Shown: positions 36,369 through 46,115 of the stretch, in pieces
Numbering within the stretch: position 1 is the first letter of the stretch
Layout: every line of letters begins with the position of its first letter
Assembly: GCF_947495315.1 (NCBI RefSeq)
Contig: NZ_CANLYD010000002.1
Location: 186,001-250,000, forward strand
DNA length: 64,000 bases
Reading direction: 5' to 3'
Origin: an uncultured Aquimarina sp.
GTDB taxonomy: Bacteria; Bacteroidota; Bacteroidia; Flavobacteriales; Flavobacteriaceae
Translations under genes and position numbers: made by a program
Notes under the pieces: generated by a model
Database searches by the model: none
What the model saw: only the letters and a program-made list of their open reading frames with translations
Told to the model about the DNA's origin: nothing

Positions 36369-36542
36369 TTTCCCAAAAAACATCGTATTAAATTGAGATG
36401 GAAGTTTCTAACATTTGAAGAAGAAATGATTTCATCAATCTTTTGAGTATGATGTGTTTATAAATATAGTCGTAACAGATTTCCTCCAAAAAGCGCAAAT
36501 AAGATTTATACAAATAAATACAATAAATTCTTTAAAAGAAAG

Positions 36543-36550
36543 TAACTTTG
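36543..36550 (+). promoter_or_regulatory. Bacteroidota -7 promoter element (TAACTTTG)
   Basis: Exact TAnnTTTG, 37 bases before the second wzz-like start. No clear -33 TTTG. It is well placed to drive the polysaccharide operon that begins here. Confidence 0.45.
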
Positions 36551-36587
36551 CACACGTAAATAAAACTATACATTACTTGAATAAAGC

Positions 36588-37643
36588 ATGAGTACACAAG
36601 AAAACTCTTCAGAAGAAATAGATTTAGGACAGTTATTTAAGTTGATAGGAGATGGGTTTAATAAATTATTTAGATTCATAGGGAATATATTTAAAAGTCT
36701 TTTTCATCTGTTAATCCTTTTTCTTCAGTTTATACAGAAACATTTTTTAAAATTCGTAGTTGCAGGGGTTGTTGGTATAGGAATAGGTTGGTATTGGGAT
36801 TATGTTTCTGAAGATTTATATAGATCTTCAATGATTGTTGAACCTAACTTTAATAGTACACAGCAGTTGTATAACAATATCGAATTTTATAATGAATTAG
36901 CAAAAGAAGAAGCGTACCAAACCTTAGCATCTTCTTTAAAAATTTCGGATAAAGAAGCAGAAACTATAACCGAAATTGAGATCGAATCATTTACTGATGA
37001 TAATCAAAAACTAAAGTACTTTAGTGATTTTGTTTCTACTTTAGACTCTATTTCTAGAGTTAATTTGAGCTATGAAACGTACTTAGTAAATTTTAATAAT
37101 ATTAATTCCAGGTTCCACAAAATAGAGTTAAAATCAAAGAACCCTGAGGTGGCAAAAAAGTGTCAAAACGCGATAGTCCGTTCTATAGAAAATAATAACT
37201 ATTTTAATATTCAGAAAAAAACACATGAATTAAATTTAAAAATTAGTGATTCTGTAGCAAGAAAACAATTAGTCGAAGTTGATTCCCTTAGAGTATTTTA
37301 TCAAAAGTTGAAATTGCTAGAGATTAAAAAGCCAGAAAATTCAGGGGGAACTAGCATTAATTTGAGTTCAGAAAATCAAAATTTGGATCGTTCTGAAATC
37401 GCTTTACTAAATGAAGCTAAAACACTCAATACTGAAATTATTAGATTAAATCAACAAAAGGCAGATTCGGAGAATATTATTAATGTGATTTCTGATTTTC
37501 CTGATAAGGGGGCGTTGGTAAATGATTTCTTTTTCCAAAAGAAAGTATTGTTACCGTTGAGTTTGATTTTATTGACGTTCTTTTTTCTTATGTTAATATC
37601 AGTAAATAGATATTTAAAGAAATACGAAAAAAAAGGTTTGTAA
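36588..37643 (+). CDS. Wzz-like chain-length determinant protein (second copy)
   Basis: 351 residues with the same layout as the protein at 35294: cytoplasmic motif 'EIDLGQLFKLIGDGF', TM1 at about 54-72 ('KFVVAGVVGIGIGWYW'), a periplasmic helical domain containing 'SMIVEPNFNSTQQLYN', and TM2 at about 317-338 ('LPLSLILLTFFFLMLIS'). The first copy has the matching 'EIILEPKYDTTSYIY' after TM1, so the two are paralogues. Likely role: chain-length control of the polysaccharide built by the genes downstream. Two copies could set two modal lengths or act on two polymers. A promoter-like element lies upstream; rfbB follows after 86 bases. Confidence 0.78.
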   Translation: MSTQENSSEEIDLGQLFKLIGDGFNKLFRFIGNIFKSLFHLLILFLQFIQKHFLKFVVAGVVGIGIGWYWDYVSEDLYRSSMIVEPNFNSTQQLYNNIEFYNELAKEEAYQTLASSLKISDKEAETITEIEIESFTDDNQKLKYFSDFVSTLDSISRVNLSYETYLVNFNNINSRFHKIELKSKNPEVAKKCQNAIVRSIENNNYFNIQKKTHELNLKISDSVARKQLVEVDSLRVFYQKLKLLEIKKPENSGGTSINLSSENQNLDRSEIALLNEAKTLNTEIIRLNQQKADSENIINVISDFPDKGALVNDFFFQKKVLLPLSLILLTFFFLMLISVNRYLKKYEKKGL

Positions 37644-37728
37644 AATTAGAGCTTCTAACGGGAATAAAGTTTAAAACTAATTTATAAATCAAATCATTAG
37701 GAAAAACAAAAACACAGATTTAATAAAA

Positions 37729-38748
37729 ATGGATACAATATTAGTTACTGGTGGAGCGGGTTTTATAGGCTCTAATTTTGTTCCTTACTTTCTAGAAAGC
37801 AATAAGGATATTGAAATAATTAATGTAGACAAGTTAACTTATGCTGGAGATTTAGATAATTTAAAGGAATTGGAAGAAAAGGAGCGATATAGTTTCGTTG
37901 AAGGCGATATTTGTGATAGAAGTCTTATTGAAAAAATATTTAAGGAAAATAAAATAATAGGTGTTATTCATTTTGCTGCTGAATCACACGTCGATAACTC
38001 TATAAAGGATCCAGCCATTTTTATCAAGACTAATGTTCTAGGGACTTTTACATTATTGGATGTTGCTTATAAGTATTGGATGGATGCTCCATTTAGTGTT
38101 AAAAGTGATAAAAACAAGTCTCGATTTTTACACATATCCACAGATGAGGTATATGGATCTTTGGGAGATGAAGGTCTTTTTACAGAGGCAACTCCGTATG
38201 CACCTAACAGTCCGTATAGTGCGTCTAAAGCGTCTTCGGATATGATAGTGAGAAGTTATTATCACACTTTTGGATTAAATGTTGTAACTACTAATTGTTC
38301 TAATAATTATGGACCAAAACAACATGATGAAAAATTGATACCAACAATTATTAGAAAAGCTACTTCAGAAGAAAACATTCCAATATATGGAGATGGTAAG
38401 AATGTTAGGGACTGGTTATATGTGTTGGATCATTGCAAAGGAATAGAAACTGCTTTTAAGAATGGTATAAGCGGTGAGACATACAATATCGGAGGACTGA
38501 ACGAAAGAAACAACAATTATATAGCGTCTAAAATTTGCCAAATATTAGATGAAAAAGTTCCTCGAAAAGAAGGGAAATCTTATACAGAACTTATTACTTA
38601 TGTAAAAGATCGTCCTGGACACGATTTACGATATGCTATTGACGCATCTAAAATAGAAAATCAATTAGGTTGGAAAGCAGATGAAAATTTTGAAACAGGA
38701 ATAGAAAAAACCATCACCTGGTATCTGAAAAAATATAGTTTTATATGA
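37729..38748 (+). CDS. rfbB: dTDP-glucose 4,6-dehydratase
   Basis: 339 residues. The NAD-binding motif GGAGFIG is at residues 8-14, '[12 protein letters not shown]' holds the catalytic Asp-Glu region, and YSASK (Tyr163, Lys167) is the short-chain dehydrogenase catalytic pair. It converts dTDP-glucose to dTDP-4-keto-6-deoxyglucose, the second step of dTDP-L-rhamnose synthesis. It is followed by rfbA with a 4-base ATGA overlap, then rfbC and rfbD. Confidence 0.96.
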   Translation: MDTILVTGGAGFIGSNFVPYFLESNKDIEIINVDKLTYAGDLDNLKELEEKERYSFVEGDICDRSLIEKIFKENKIIGVIHFAAESHVDNSIKDPAIFIKTNVLGTFTLLDVAYKYWMDAPFSVKSDKNKSRFLHISTDEVYGSLGDEGLFTEATPYAPNSPYSASKASSDMIVRSYYHTFGLNVVTTNCSNNYGPKQHDEKLIPTIIRKATSEENIPIYGDGKNVRDWLYVLDHCKGIETAFKNGISGETYNIGGLNERNNNYIASKICQILDEKVPRKEGKSYTELITYVKDRPGHDLRYAIDASKIENQLGWKADENFETGIEKTITWYLKKYSFI

Positions 38749-39608
38749 AAGGAATAATACTTGCAGGAGGATCTGGAACAAGATTACACCCTCTAACTTT
38801 AGCTGTTAGTAAACAGTTAATGCCGGTGTATGATAAACCTATGATTTATTATCCTTTATCAACTTTAATGTGGGCAGGGATAAGAGAGATTCTCATAATA
38901 TCTACGCCTCATGATTTACCTTCATTCAAAAAATTACTTGGAGATGGAAAAGCTTTTGGATGTAGATTTGAATATGCGGTTCAAGAACAACCAAATGGTC
39001 TCGCAGAGGCATTCATAATTGGAGCAGACTTTATCGGTGATGATAAAGTGGCACTTATTTTGGGAGATAATATTTTCTATGGGACAGGCTTAGCAAAACT
39101 TTTGCAAGCTAATAATGATCCACAAGGAGGAATTATATATGCCTACCATGTTCATGATCCGGAAAGATATGGAGTAGTTGAATTTGATGAAGAAGGTAAA
39201 GCAATATCAATCGAAGAAAAACCTTTACAGCCTAAGTCAAACTTTGCGGTTCCTGGAATTTATTTTTACGATAATGAAGTTGTAGATATTGCAAAAAACA
39301 TAAAACCTAGTCATAGAGGAGAACTGGAAATTACCGATATAAACAAAGTATATCTGGAAAAAAAGAAATTGAGCGTAAGTATTTTAGATAAAGGAACGGC
39401 ATGGCTGGATACAGGTACTTTTAATTCTTTAATGCAGGCATCTCAGTTTGTACAGGTAATTGAAGAACGTCAAGGCTTAAAAATAGGAGCAATAGAAGAG
39501 GTAGCATATAAGATGGGTTACATTACGAAAGCTGAATTAAGAGAACTGGCAAAACCATTGATCAAAAGTGGTTATGGTAAACATTTAACTAGCATTTTAG
39601 AAGATTAA
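38745..39608 (+). CDS. rfbA: Glucose-1-phosphate thymidylyltransferase
   Basis: 287 residues, full length. The N-terminal '[17 protein letters not shown]' binds dTTP, and '[21 protein letters not shown]' and 'ILGDNIFYG' are family hallmarks. It makes dTDP-glucose from dTTP and glucose-1-phosphate, the first step of dTDP-rhamnose synthesis, and is usually feedback-inhibited by dTDP-rhamnose. It overlaps rfbB by four bases and is 5 bases from rfbC, so translation is coupled. Confidence 0.97.
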   Translation: MKGIILAGGSGTRLHPLTLAVSKQLMPVYDKPMIYYPLSTLMWAGIREILIISTPHDLPSFKKLLGDGKAFGCRFEYAVQEQPNGLAEAFIIGADFIGDDKVALILGDNIFYGTGLAKLLQANNDPQGGIIYAYHVHDPERYGVVEFDEEGKAISIEEKPLQPKSNFAVPGIYFYDNEVVDIAKNIKPSHRGELEITDINKVYLEKKKLSVSILDKGTAWLDTGTFNSLMQASQFVQVIEERQGLKIGAIEEVAYKMGYITKAELRELAKPLIKSGYGKHLTSILED

Positions 39609-39613
39609 ATAAT

Positions 39614-40159
39614 ATGACAGCAAAGGAAACTAAACTAAAGGGTTGCTTTATACTGGAACCTTCGGTTTTTGAAGATGGAAGAGGTTATTTTTTCGAAAGT
39701 TACAATCAAAGTAAATTTAATGAACTCATAAATCAAGATGTAAATTTTGTTCAGGATAACCAGTCTTTTTCTACAAAAGGGGTAACTAGGGCACTACACT
39801 ATCAATTAGGAGAATATGCTCAAGCCAAATTAGTAAGAGTTTTACAAGGTAATGTATTAGATGTTGCCGTTGATTTGCGTAAGGACTCGCCGACCTTTAA
39901 ACAGTATGTTGCTGTGGAATTATCCGAAGAAAATAAAAAACAATTATTTATTCCTAGAGGATTTGGACATGGTTTCGTGGTTCTAAGTGATACAGCTACT
40001 TTTTTTTATAAATGCGATAACTTTTATAATAAAGAAGCTGAAGGAGGGATTATTTTTAATGATACATCTCTTAATATCGACTGGAAATTACCCGAAGACC
40101 AGCTTAAAGTGTCTGATAAGGATAAAGTTTTACCATCATTTGAAAATGCTGAGATATGA
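39614..40159 (+). CDS. rfbC: dTDP-4-dehydrorhamnose 3,5-epimerase
   Basis: 181 residues with the cupin-fold family pattern: 'DGRGYFFESYNQSKF', 'FVQDNQSFSTKGVTRALHYQ' (with the catalytic His), 'AKLVRVLQGNVLDVAVDLRKDSPTF' and 'FIPRGFGHGF'. It epimerises C3 and C5 of dTDP-4-keto-6-deoxyglucose. It overlaps rfbD by four bases (ATGA). Confidence 0.97.
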   Translation: MTAKETKLKGCFILEPSVFEDGRGYFFESYNQSKFNELINQDVNFVQDNQSFSTKGVTRALHYQLGEYAQAKLVRVLQGNVLDVAVDLRKDSPTFKQYVAVELSEENKKQLFIPRGFGHGFVVLSDTATFFYKCDNFYNKEAEGGIIFNDTSLNIDWKLPEDQLKVSDKDKVLPSFENAEI

Positions 40160-41016
40160 AAAATATTTTGGTTACAGGTGGTAAAGGACAATTAGCTTTA
40201 TGTATTAAAGATGTTGAGAAAAATTTACCGGATTTTAATTTTATCTACGCAGATTATGATGAGCTTGATATTACTAAAGAAGAAGAAGTAAAGTTTTTTT
40301 TAGAAAAAGAAAAAATAGAATATTGTATTAATTGTGCGGCATATACGGCCGTAGATAATGCAGAATCAGAAGGAGAAACTGCAAAAGAAGTTAATGAAAC
40401 TGGGGCGAGATTTTTAGCGGAATCCTGTGAAAAATATAATGCTGTTTTCATTCAGATATCTACGGATTTTGTGTTTGATGGAAAACAATCATTTCCATAC
40501 ACTGAAACAGACAAAACAACTCCACTTAGCGTATATGGTGTCACAAAACTATATGGGGAAAATGTAACAATATCTTCTGTTCAGAAACACTTTATAATTA
40601 GAACTTCATGGTTATATTCTGAATACGGGAATAATTTTCTAAAAACGATGCTAAGATTAGGAGAGGAAAGAGAAGAACTTAGTATAGTTTGTGATCAAAT
40701 AGGAACCCCAACATATGCTGGAGATTTAGCGAAAATAATATCTAAAATAATTATTGAGGATTCTTCTTCGTATGGCACCTATCATTATAGTAATGAAGGT
40801 GTAGCAAGCTGGTACGATTTTGCAAAGGCAATTTTTGAAGAAAGCGATATAAAGATTAAGGTATTACCAATAAAAACCGAGGCGTATCCTACTCCAGCAA
40901 AGCGACCTAGTTATAGTGTAATGGATAAAACGAAAATCAAAGAAACATTTAAAATAGAAATTCCTTATTGGAGAGATAGTTTACGAAAAGCGTTAAGTAA
41001 AATTCATAAGATATAA
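40156..41016 (+). CDS. rfbD: dTDP-4-dehydrorhamnose reductase
   Basis: 286 residues. The N-terminal nucleotide-binding motif is 'ILVTGGKGQLA', followed by 'CAAYTAVDNAE', 'STDFVFDGKQSFPYTE' and the Y-x3-K 'YGVTKLYGE' active site. It reduces dTDP-4-keto-rhamnose to dTDP-L-rhamnose, completing the pathway with rfbB, rfbA and rfbC immediately upstream. The nucleotidyltransferase gene starts 1 base after its stop. Confidence 0.96.
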   Translation: MKNILVTGGKGQLALCIKDVEKNLPDFNFIYADYDELDITKEEEVKFFLEKEKIEYCINCAAYTAVDNAESEGETAKEVNETGARFLAESCEKYNAVFIQISTDFVFDGKQSFPYTETDKTTPLSVYGVTKLYGENVTISSVQKHFIIRTSWLYSEYGNNFLKTMLRLGEEREELSIVCDQIGTPTYAGDLAKIISKIIIEDSSSYGTYHYSNEGVASWYDFAKAIFEESDIKIKVLPIKTEAYPTPAKRPSYSVMDKTKIKETFKIEIPYWRDSLRKALSKIHKI

Positions 41017-41017
41017 A

Positions 41018-41749
41018 ATGAAAAAAGATATAATAATTCTTGCTGCAGGTGTTGGTTCTAGATTAAGACCTTTGACAGATACCGTTCCTAAAACAATGGT
41101 AGAAGTAAATGGAGAAGCGATTATCGAAAGACTCCTTAAACAGATTGATGGAATCGATAGTGTAGACGCTAATATTAAAATTGCTTCCGGATATAAAAGT
41201 CAAATATTAAAGAGTTTTGTTGATGGGCTAAAATTAAAAACAAATATAGAGTTTATAGAAAACCCCGATTACGATACCACAAACAATATGTATTCTTTAC
41301 ATTTAGCTCTCTCTGCTTTGAAAGAAGACAATCATATTGTTATTATTAATGCTGATTGCTTTTATGACAATTACATAGTAGAAGGAATTCTTACTTGTTC
41401 AGGAAATTATATCGCTATAGATAAAGGTATATACAATGAAGAGTCCATGAAAATAAGGACAAATGGAGAAGGCAAAGTTATTGGTATGTCAAAAGCTTTG
41501 GAAGAAAACAGTGATGTATATGTTTCAATAGACATTTACGCCTTTGATAAAAATAACAAGAAAAAAATATTCCAAATTGCTTCAGATATCATTAATAGTG
41601 GAGAATTGAATAGTTGGACAGAAGTAGCAATAGACTTGTTAGCTAAACAAAGAGATTCAAACATAAAATACCTCGACATGACAGCAAAGAGATGGATGGA
41701 AATCGATAATCATGAGGACCTAAAAAAAGCAGAAAGGATATTTAATTAG
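41018..41749 (+). CDS. Sugar/alcohol-phosphate nucleotidyltransferase (LicC-like), candidate CDP-glycerol synthase
   Basis: 243 residues. 'IIILAAGVGSRLRPLTDTVPKTMVEVNG' is the NTP-binding start of this fold; 'NNMYSLHLAL', 'VIINADCFYD' (metal Asp) and 'RWMEIDNHEDL' resemble LicC-type and related small cytidylyltransferases rather than the short TagD type. Substrate specificity cannot be read directly. Because the next two genes encode a HAD phosphatase and a glycerol-1-phosphate dehydrogenase-like enzyme, and a TagB/TagF-like transferase lies at 46116, I infer that it joins CTP to a glycerol phosphate. A phosphocholine-type substrate remains an alternative. Confidence 0.8.
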   Translation: MKKDIIILAAGVGSRLRPLTDTVPKTMVEVNGEAIIERLLKQIDGIDSVDANIKIASGYKSQILKSFVDGLKLKTNIEFIENPDYDTTNNMYSLHLALSALKEDNHIVIINADCFYDNYIVEGILTCSGNYIAIDKGIYNEESMKIRTNGEGKVIGMSKALEENSDVYVSIDIYAFDKNNKKKIFQIASDIINSGELNSWTEVAIDLLAKQRDSNIKYLDMTAKRWMEIDNHEDLKKAERIFN

Positions 41750-41750
41750 A

Positions 41751-42542
41751 ATGAATTACAAGGCATTAATATTAGATTTGGATGGTACTGTATATGTTGA
41801 TGGGAAACCTATTAAAGACATTGTATCCAAATTGAATAAATTTAAAGAAGAAGGTAATAAGCTTATTTACTTGTCTAATAATACCACTGTTAGTAGATCC
41901 GTGTATTATGATAAATTATCTAAACTTGGACTTAATGTTAGCGATGGTGAGGTAGTAACGCCAATAACAATAGCTGGAGCTTATTTAAATAAAAAATACA
42001 AGAAAGGATATACCGTAGGTACTAAAAGCTTTATAAAGGAATTAAGGGAAAGTTTCAAGATAGAGCAAGACAGTGAAGATCCAGAGTTCGTTTTAATCAC
42101 ATTTGATAATGAAGTTACTTATGAAAAGTTAAAAATTGCTTGCCAACTTATTAACAATGGAGTTCCCTATTATATAACCCATATAGATTTAGCTTGTCCA
42201 TCCGAAAAAGGACCAATACCAGATTGTGGAGCTATTGCATTGCTGGTAGAAAGTGTTACAAAGAAAAAACCAAGAACTGATTTTGGAAAACCTTCTAATG
42301 AGATGGTAGCTCATATCGCTAGTTTAATTTCTGATATCCCGAAAGCTAAAGTTTTAATGGTCGGAGATCGTTTATACACTGATATAGCGTTAGGAAATAA
42401 ACTAGGTATTCAAACATTGTTGGTTTTAACAGGAGAAAGCAATTTTGAGGACATTAATGACCACAAAAATCATCATTTTCTTGTAGATCATTGTTCGGAA
42501 ACATTAGCAGATTTCATGGAAGGTAATGAATTCGCGTTATAG
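41751..42542 (+). CDS. HAD-IIA (NagD-like) phosphatase
   Basis: 263 residues with the HAD motifs in order: 'LILDLDGTVYVDG' (nucleophile and acid Asp) at the N-terminus, 'YLSNNTT' (motif II Thr/Asn), Lys in 'DFGKPSNEM', and 'MVGDRLYTDIALGNKLGIQTLLVLTG' (motif IV). This is the NagD/glycerol-phosphate phosphatase subfamily. It lies between the nucleotidyltransferase and the dehydrogenase with 1- and 35-base gaps, so it probably acts in the same pathway on a three-carbon phosphate. Direction and substrate are inferred only. Confidence 0.85.
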   Translation: MNYKALILDLDGTVYVDGKPIKDIVSKLNKFKEEGNKLIYLSNNTTVSRSVYYDKLSKLGLNVSDGEVVTPITIAGAYLNKKYKKGYTVGTKSFIKELRESFKIEQDSEDPEFVLITFDNEVTYEKLKIACQLINNGVPYYITHIDLACPSEKGPIPDCGAIALLVESVTKKKPRTDFGKPSNEMVAHIASLISDIPKAKVLMVGDRLYTDIALGNKLGIQTLLVLTGESNFEDINDHKNHHFLVDHCSETLADFMEGNEFAL

Positions 42543-42577
42543 TAGTCTAATTATCATCAATAAAAAGAGAACATGTA

Positions 42578-43645
42578 ATGATATTTTCACAATTAACAAA
42601 CTTACCAATTATCTTTCAGGTAGATGAAGATATTTATACAAAAGTTAATGGTTTTTTGCAACGAAGTAAACTTTCATTCCATAAGATCTTAGTTGTATCG
42701 GGTAGATCTGTTTCATTCTCTTATGCTTCCAAAATTGCCAATCAGTATGGTTGGGATACTTATATTCTAAATGATAACACCTTTTTAGAAATAGAAGAGT
42801 TGAAAAAAAAATGTATCAATAAAGGGTATGACCTTATTGTTGCAGTTGGTGGTGGAAAAATTCTTGACTCTATAAAAAGGGTAAGTTATTTAATTAATAT
42901 AAATCACCTTTCTCTTCCTACAATCATATCTAATGATGGATTAATATCTCCCATCGCTGTGATTAAAAATCAAATTGGAAAAACAGAAAGTATTCCTGGC
43001 ATGATGCCAATGGGAGTTATTATCGATTTAACAATAATCAAAAACTCTCCACTGAATTATATAAGAGCCGCTGCAGGAGATATATTATCTAATTTAGCGG
43101 CCACAAATGATTGGGTATTAGCCCATAATGAAGGAAGAGATCATATTAATGATATAGCGTTTCATTTGTCAAGAAGTGCTGCAAACTCATTAGTGAATTT
43201 TGAAAAAAAAGAACTTGACTTTAAACCTTTTTTAAGACAAATAATACAAGGTCAAGTAAATTCGGGAATTGCGATGTCACTTGCAGGGAGTAGTCGCCCT
43301 TGTAGCGGAAGTGAACATCTATTAAGTCATGCGATAGACTTTTTGAATCTGTCTAAAAATGTTTTACATGGTATACAGGTTGCTTCAATTAGTCTATTTA
43401 TACTTTTTCTACAAGACAAACTACTTAAAGAGTATGTCTCTTATGCAACCGCTACTAAAATTCCTTTATTATTCACGGAATTACTAGATTCTTGTAATGA
43501 TGAAATTATAAAGGGAATTTTCCAAAAATCAAAAGAAATGAGGCCCGGAAGATACACTGTTTTGGACACTATTTCTGAAGACGTTTTTGTTGAAAAATTT
43601 TATCAATATCAAGGGATATTAAAAACTCTTAAAGAAACAGAATAA
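42578..43645 (+). CDS. sn-Glycerol-1-phosphate dehydrogenase-like enzyme
   Basis: 355 residues of the group III alcohol-dehydrogenase fold. '[20 protein letters not shown]' is the NAD(P)-binding GGGxxxD motif, '[15 protein letters not shown]' is typical of G1P dehydrogenases (AraM/EgsA), and metal ligands are suggested by Asp in '[10 protein letters not shown]', His in '[12 protein letters not shown]' and His in 'LHGIQVASI'. The family reduces dihydroxyacetone phosphate to sn-glycerol-1-phosphate, mostly known for archaeal lipids and some bacteria. In this setting it probably makes the polyol phosphate that is then activated with CTP. It overlaps wecB by one base. Confidence 0.85.
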   Translation: MIFSQLTNLPIIFQVDEDIYTKVNGFLQRSKLSFHKILVVSGRSVSFSYASKIANQYGWDTYILNDNTFLEIEELKKKCINKGYDLIVAVGGGKILDSIKRVSYLININHLSLPTIISNDGLISPIAVIKNQIGKTESIPGMMPMGVIIDLTIIKNSPLNYIRAAAGDILSNLAATNDWVLAHNEGRDHINDIAFHLSRSAANSLVNFEKKELDFKPFLRQIIQGQVNSGIAMSLAGSSRPCSGSEHLLSHAIDFLNLSKNVLHGIQVASISLFILFLQDKLLKEYVSYATATKIPLLFTELLDSCNDEIIKGIFQKSKEMRPGRYTVLDTISEDVFVEKFYQYQGILKTLKETE

Positions 43646-44781
43646 TGAAAATAAAGAACTTAATAGTTTTTGGAACACGACCAGAAGCGATAAAAATGGC
43701 TCCTTTGGTCATAGAGTTTCAAAAGCATAGTGATATTTTTGATACAAAAGTTTGTATTACTGCGCAGCATAGGGAGATGTTAGATCAAGTGTTATCATTT
43801 TTTGAAATCTCACCAGATTATGATATGAATATCATGAAACCTAATCAAAACCTTTATACTTTAACATCAGACATTATTTTAGGATTAAAACCTGTACTAG
43901 AGGAATTTAAGCCGGATTATGTTTATGTTCATGGTGATACAACAACAACCATGGCAACAAGTATCGCTGCTTTTTATTCTGGAGCTAAAGTTTGTCATGT
44001 AGAGGCAGGACTAAGAACGTTTAATAAAAGATCTCCTTTCCCTGAAGAAATTAATAGATCCGTGACAGGGAGAATAGCTGATTATCATTTTTCACCTACA
44101 ACAACCTCGAGAAAGAATTTATTAAATGAGAATATTCCAGACAAAAATATTTTGGTTACTGGAAATACAGTTATTGATGCACTACAATTCAGTGTTTCAA
44201 AAGTAAAAGCAATTACTTATGAAGATAAAGAAATAAAGGAGTTAGAAAATATAATAAATATTTCAAAAAAAATTATTTTAGTTACAGGACATAGAAGAGA
44301 AAATCATGGCCAGGGATTTCTTAATATATGTAGTGCTTTAAAACAAATAGCAGAAGAAAACCCGGAGACCCAGATTATTTACCCTGTTCACTTAAATCCG
44401 AATGTGCAAAAACCTGTTTATGAGTTACTAGATGATGTTGAAAATATTAAACTCATAAATCCGTTGTCATACCCTGCTTTTGTATGGTTAATGGATATGT
44501 CTTATTTAATCATTACTGATAGCGGAGGTGTTCAGGAAGAAGCACCGAGTTTAGGGAAACCTGTATTAGTTATGAGAGATACGACAGAAAGACCAGAAGC
44601 CATAGAGGTAGGAACAGTTTTATTGGTGGGGACAGATAGGGAAAAGATAGTTTCCGAAACAAACAGATTAATTAAAAATACTACTGCATATAGTAATATG
44701 AGCTTACTCCATAATCCATATGGTGATGGAAAATCTTGTAAAAAGATAGTTAAGTATATATGCGACATAAACACAAAATAA
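43645..44781 (+). CDS. wecB: Non-hydrolysing UDP-N-acetylglucosamine 2-epimerase
   Basis: 378 residues. '[15 protein letters not shown]', 'HGDTTTTMA', 'HVEAGLRT...PFPEEINR' and '[29 protein letters not shown]' are the standard epimerase motifs. It interconverts UDP-GlcNAc and UDP-ManNAc in the cytoplasm. No UDP-ManNAc dehydrogenase (wecC) is present here, so ManNAc itself may be used. It begins on the TAATG junction with the dehydrogenase, so it is part of the same operon. Confidence 0.95.
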   Translation: MKIKNLIVFGTRPEAIKMAPLVIEFQKHSDIFDTKVCITAQHREMLDQVLSFFEISPDYDMNIMKPNQNLYTLTSDIILGLKPVLEEFKPDYVYVHGDTTTTMATSIAAFYSGAKVCHVEAGLRTFNKRSPFPEEINRSVTGRIADYHFSPTTTSRKNLLNENIPDKNILVTGNTVIDALQFSVSKVKAITYEDKEIKELENIINISKKIILVTGHRRENHGQGFLNICSALKQIAEENPETQIIYPVHLNPNVQKPVYELLDDVENIKLINPLSYPAFVWLMDMSYLIITDSGGVQEEAPSLGKPVLVMRDTTERPEAIEVGTVLLVGTDREKIVSETNRLIKNTTAYSNMSLLHNPYGDGKSCKKIVKYICDINTK

Positions 44782-44791
44782 CCCGCTTTAA

Positions 44792-46042
44792 TTGTCTAAG
44801 ATAAAAGGAATATATTATAGGTTTAGAAAAAATCAATTGTTTAAGAATTTTATATCCTTATTTTCACTACAAGGAGTAAATATGATTCTTCCTTTTTTGA
44901 CTCTTCCATATTTGGGGAAAGTGTTGGGTACTGATAGATATGGTGTTGTTTTAATGGTATACGCAGTAATGCAATATCTATTTGTATTTTGCGATTATGG
45001 GTTTAATTTATCGGCAACAAAGGATGTGTCAATTTATAGAGATGATAAGAAAAAAATAAACGAAATATTTAGTAACATTTATTACATTAAGCTAGGGCTA
45101 ATAATGTCTTCTTTTGTTGTTTTATTTTACCTGGTATCTTATATAGATGTACTGAAGACACATAGGACGGCATATTTTTTAGGTTTTGGAATAGTAATCG
45201 GCCAGGTTTTAAACCCAATATGGCTATTTCAAGGAATGGAAAGAATGAAATATATAACAATTGTAAATGTTATCGCTAAAGGAATATTTACTGGTTTAAT
45301 ATTTCTGATAATAAAAACTAAAAGTGATTATATTAAAGTTCCTTTATTATATTCCATAGGATTTATGACAGGAGGAATCATATCCATCCTTATTGCCTTG
45401 AAGCAATTTGATGTAGCTTTTACAAAACCAAATTTGGGAATAATTAAGAGGTTAATAAAAAATAGCACCCAGTACTTCTTATCAAGATCTGCAGCTGCAA
45501 TGTTTACTTCCAGTAATACTTTTGTGTCGGGACTTGCATTAGGAGATTATTTTGCTGGGATTTTCGGTGCAGCAGAGAGATTATTTACTGCAATGACGGT
45601 TATATATACCCCTCTTGGAGATACATTGTACCCATATATGGCAAAAAACAGAAACATGGTTTTGTATAAGAAAATACTAATAAGTGTTCTTATTATGAAT
45701 TTAGTAGTTGCCGCTGGAGTTTATTTTTTTAGCAGTGAAATTGTATTTTTAGTCTTTGGAGAAGGATTTGAACAGAGCAGTGAATTACTGAAATTATTTT
45801 GTTACGTGTCTTTAATTTATGTTCCTTCAGTTATGATTGGTTACCCTTTACTTGGTGCTTTAGGTAAAGAAAAATATGCAAATTATAGCGTTGTTTTTGC
45901 TTCGGTATTACATATGTTTTTACTTTTTACTTTCTATGAATATTTAACGGTTAATAAAATTGTTTACTTATTAATTTTCGCGCAAAGTGTTGTTTTTACG
46001 ATTAGAATAATTGGGGTTCGTAAATTGAAATTAAAGAAATAA
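44792..46042 (+). CDS. wzx: Wzx-type polysaccharide flippase (first)
   Basis: 416 residues with about 12 hydrophobic segments. 'SLFSLQGVNMILPFLTLPYLGKVLGTDRYGVV' and 'FCDYGFNLSATKDVS' are strongly characteristic of Wzx O-antigen flippases. By family it moves the undecaprenyl-linked repeat unit across the inner membrane. The start is a TTG at 44792; the first in-frame ATG lies about 30 codons inside the first helix, so TTG is preferred. A second flippase lies at 58396. Confidence 0.92.
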   Translation: MSKIKGIYYRFRKNQLFKNFISLFSLQGVNMILPFLTLPYLGKVLGTDRYGVVLMVYAVMQYLFVFCDYGFNLSATKDVSIYRDDKKKINEIFSNIYYIKLGLIMSSFVVLFYLVSYIDVLKTHRTAYFLGFGIVIGQVLNPIWLFQGMERMKYITIVNVIAKGIFTGLIFLIIKTKSDYIKVPLLYSIGFMTGGIISILIALKQFDVAFTKPNLGIIKRLIKNSTQYFLSRSAAAMFTSSNTFVSGLALGDYFAGIFGAAERLFTAMTVIYTPLGDTLYPYMAKNRNMVLYKKILISVLIMNLVVAAGVYFFSSEIVFLVFGEGFEQSSELLKLFCYVSLIYVPSVMIGYPLLGALGKEKYANYSVVFASVLHMFLLFTFYEYLTVNKIVYLLIFAQSVVFTIRIIGVRKLKLKK

Positions 46043-46115
46043 AATTGGTTTTCTATTGTTGTATATAGAGCAGCAGTATCATACTTTTATTTTAAATAAA
46101 TAGAGTTAAAAATTG

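Noticed and set aside
46113..46115. TTG as the start of the TagB/TagF-like gene
   Set aside because: An ATG follows immediately at 46116 and gives the same protein less one residue.
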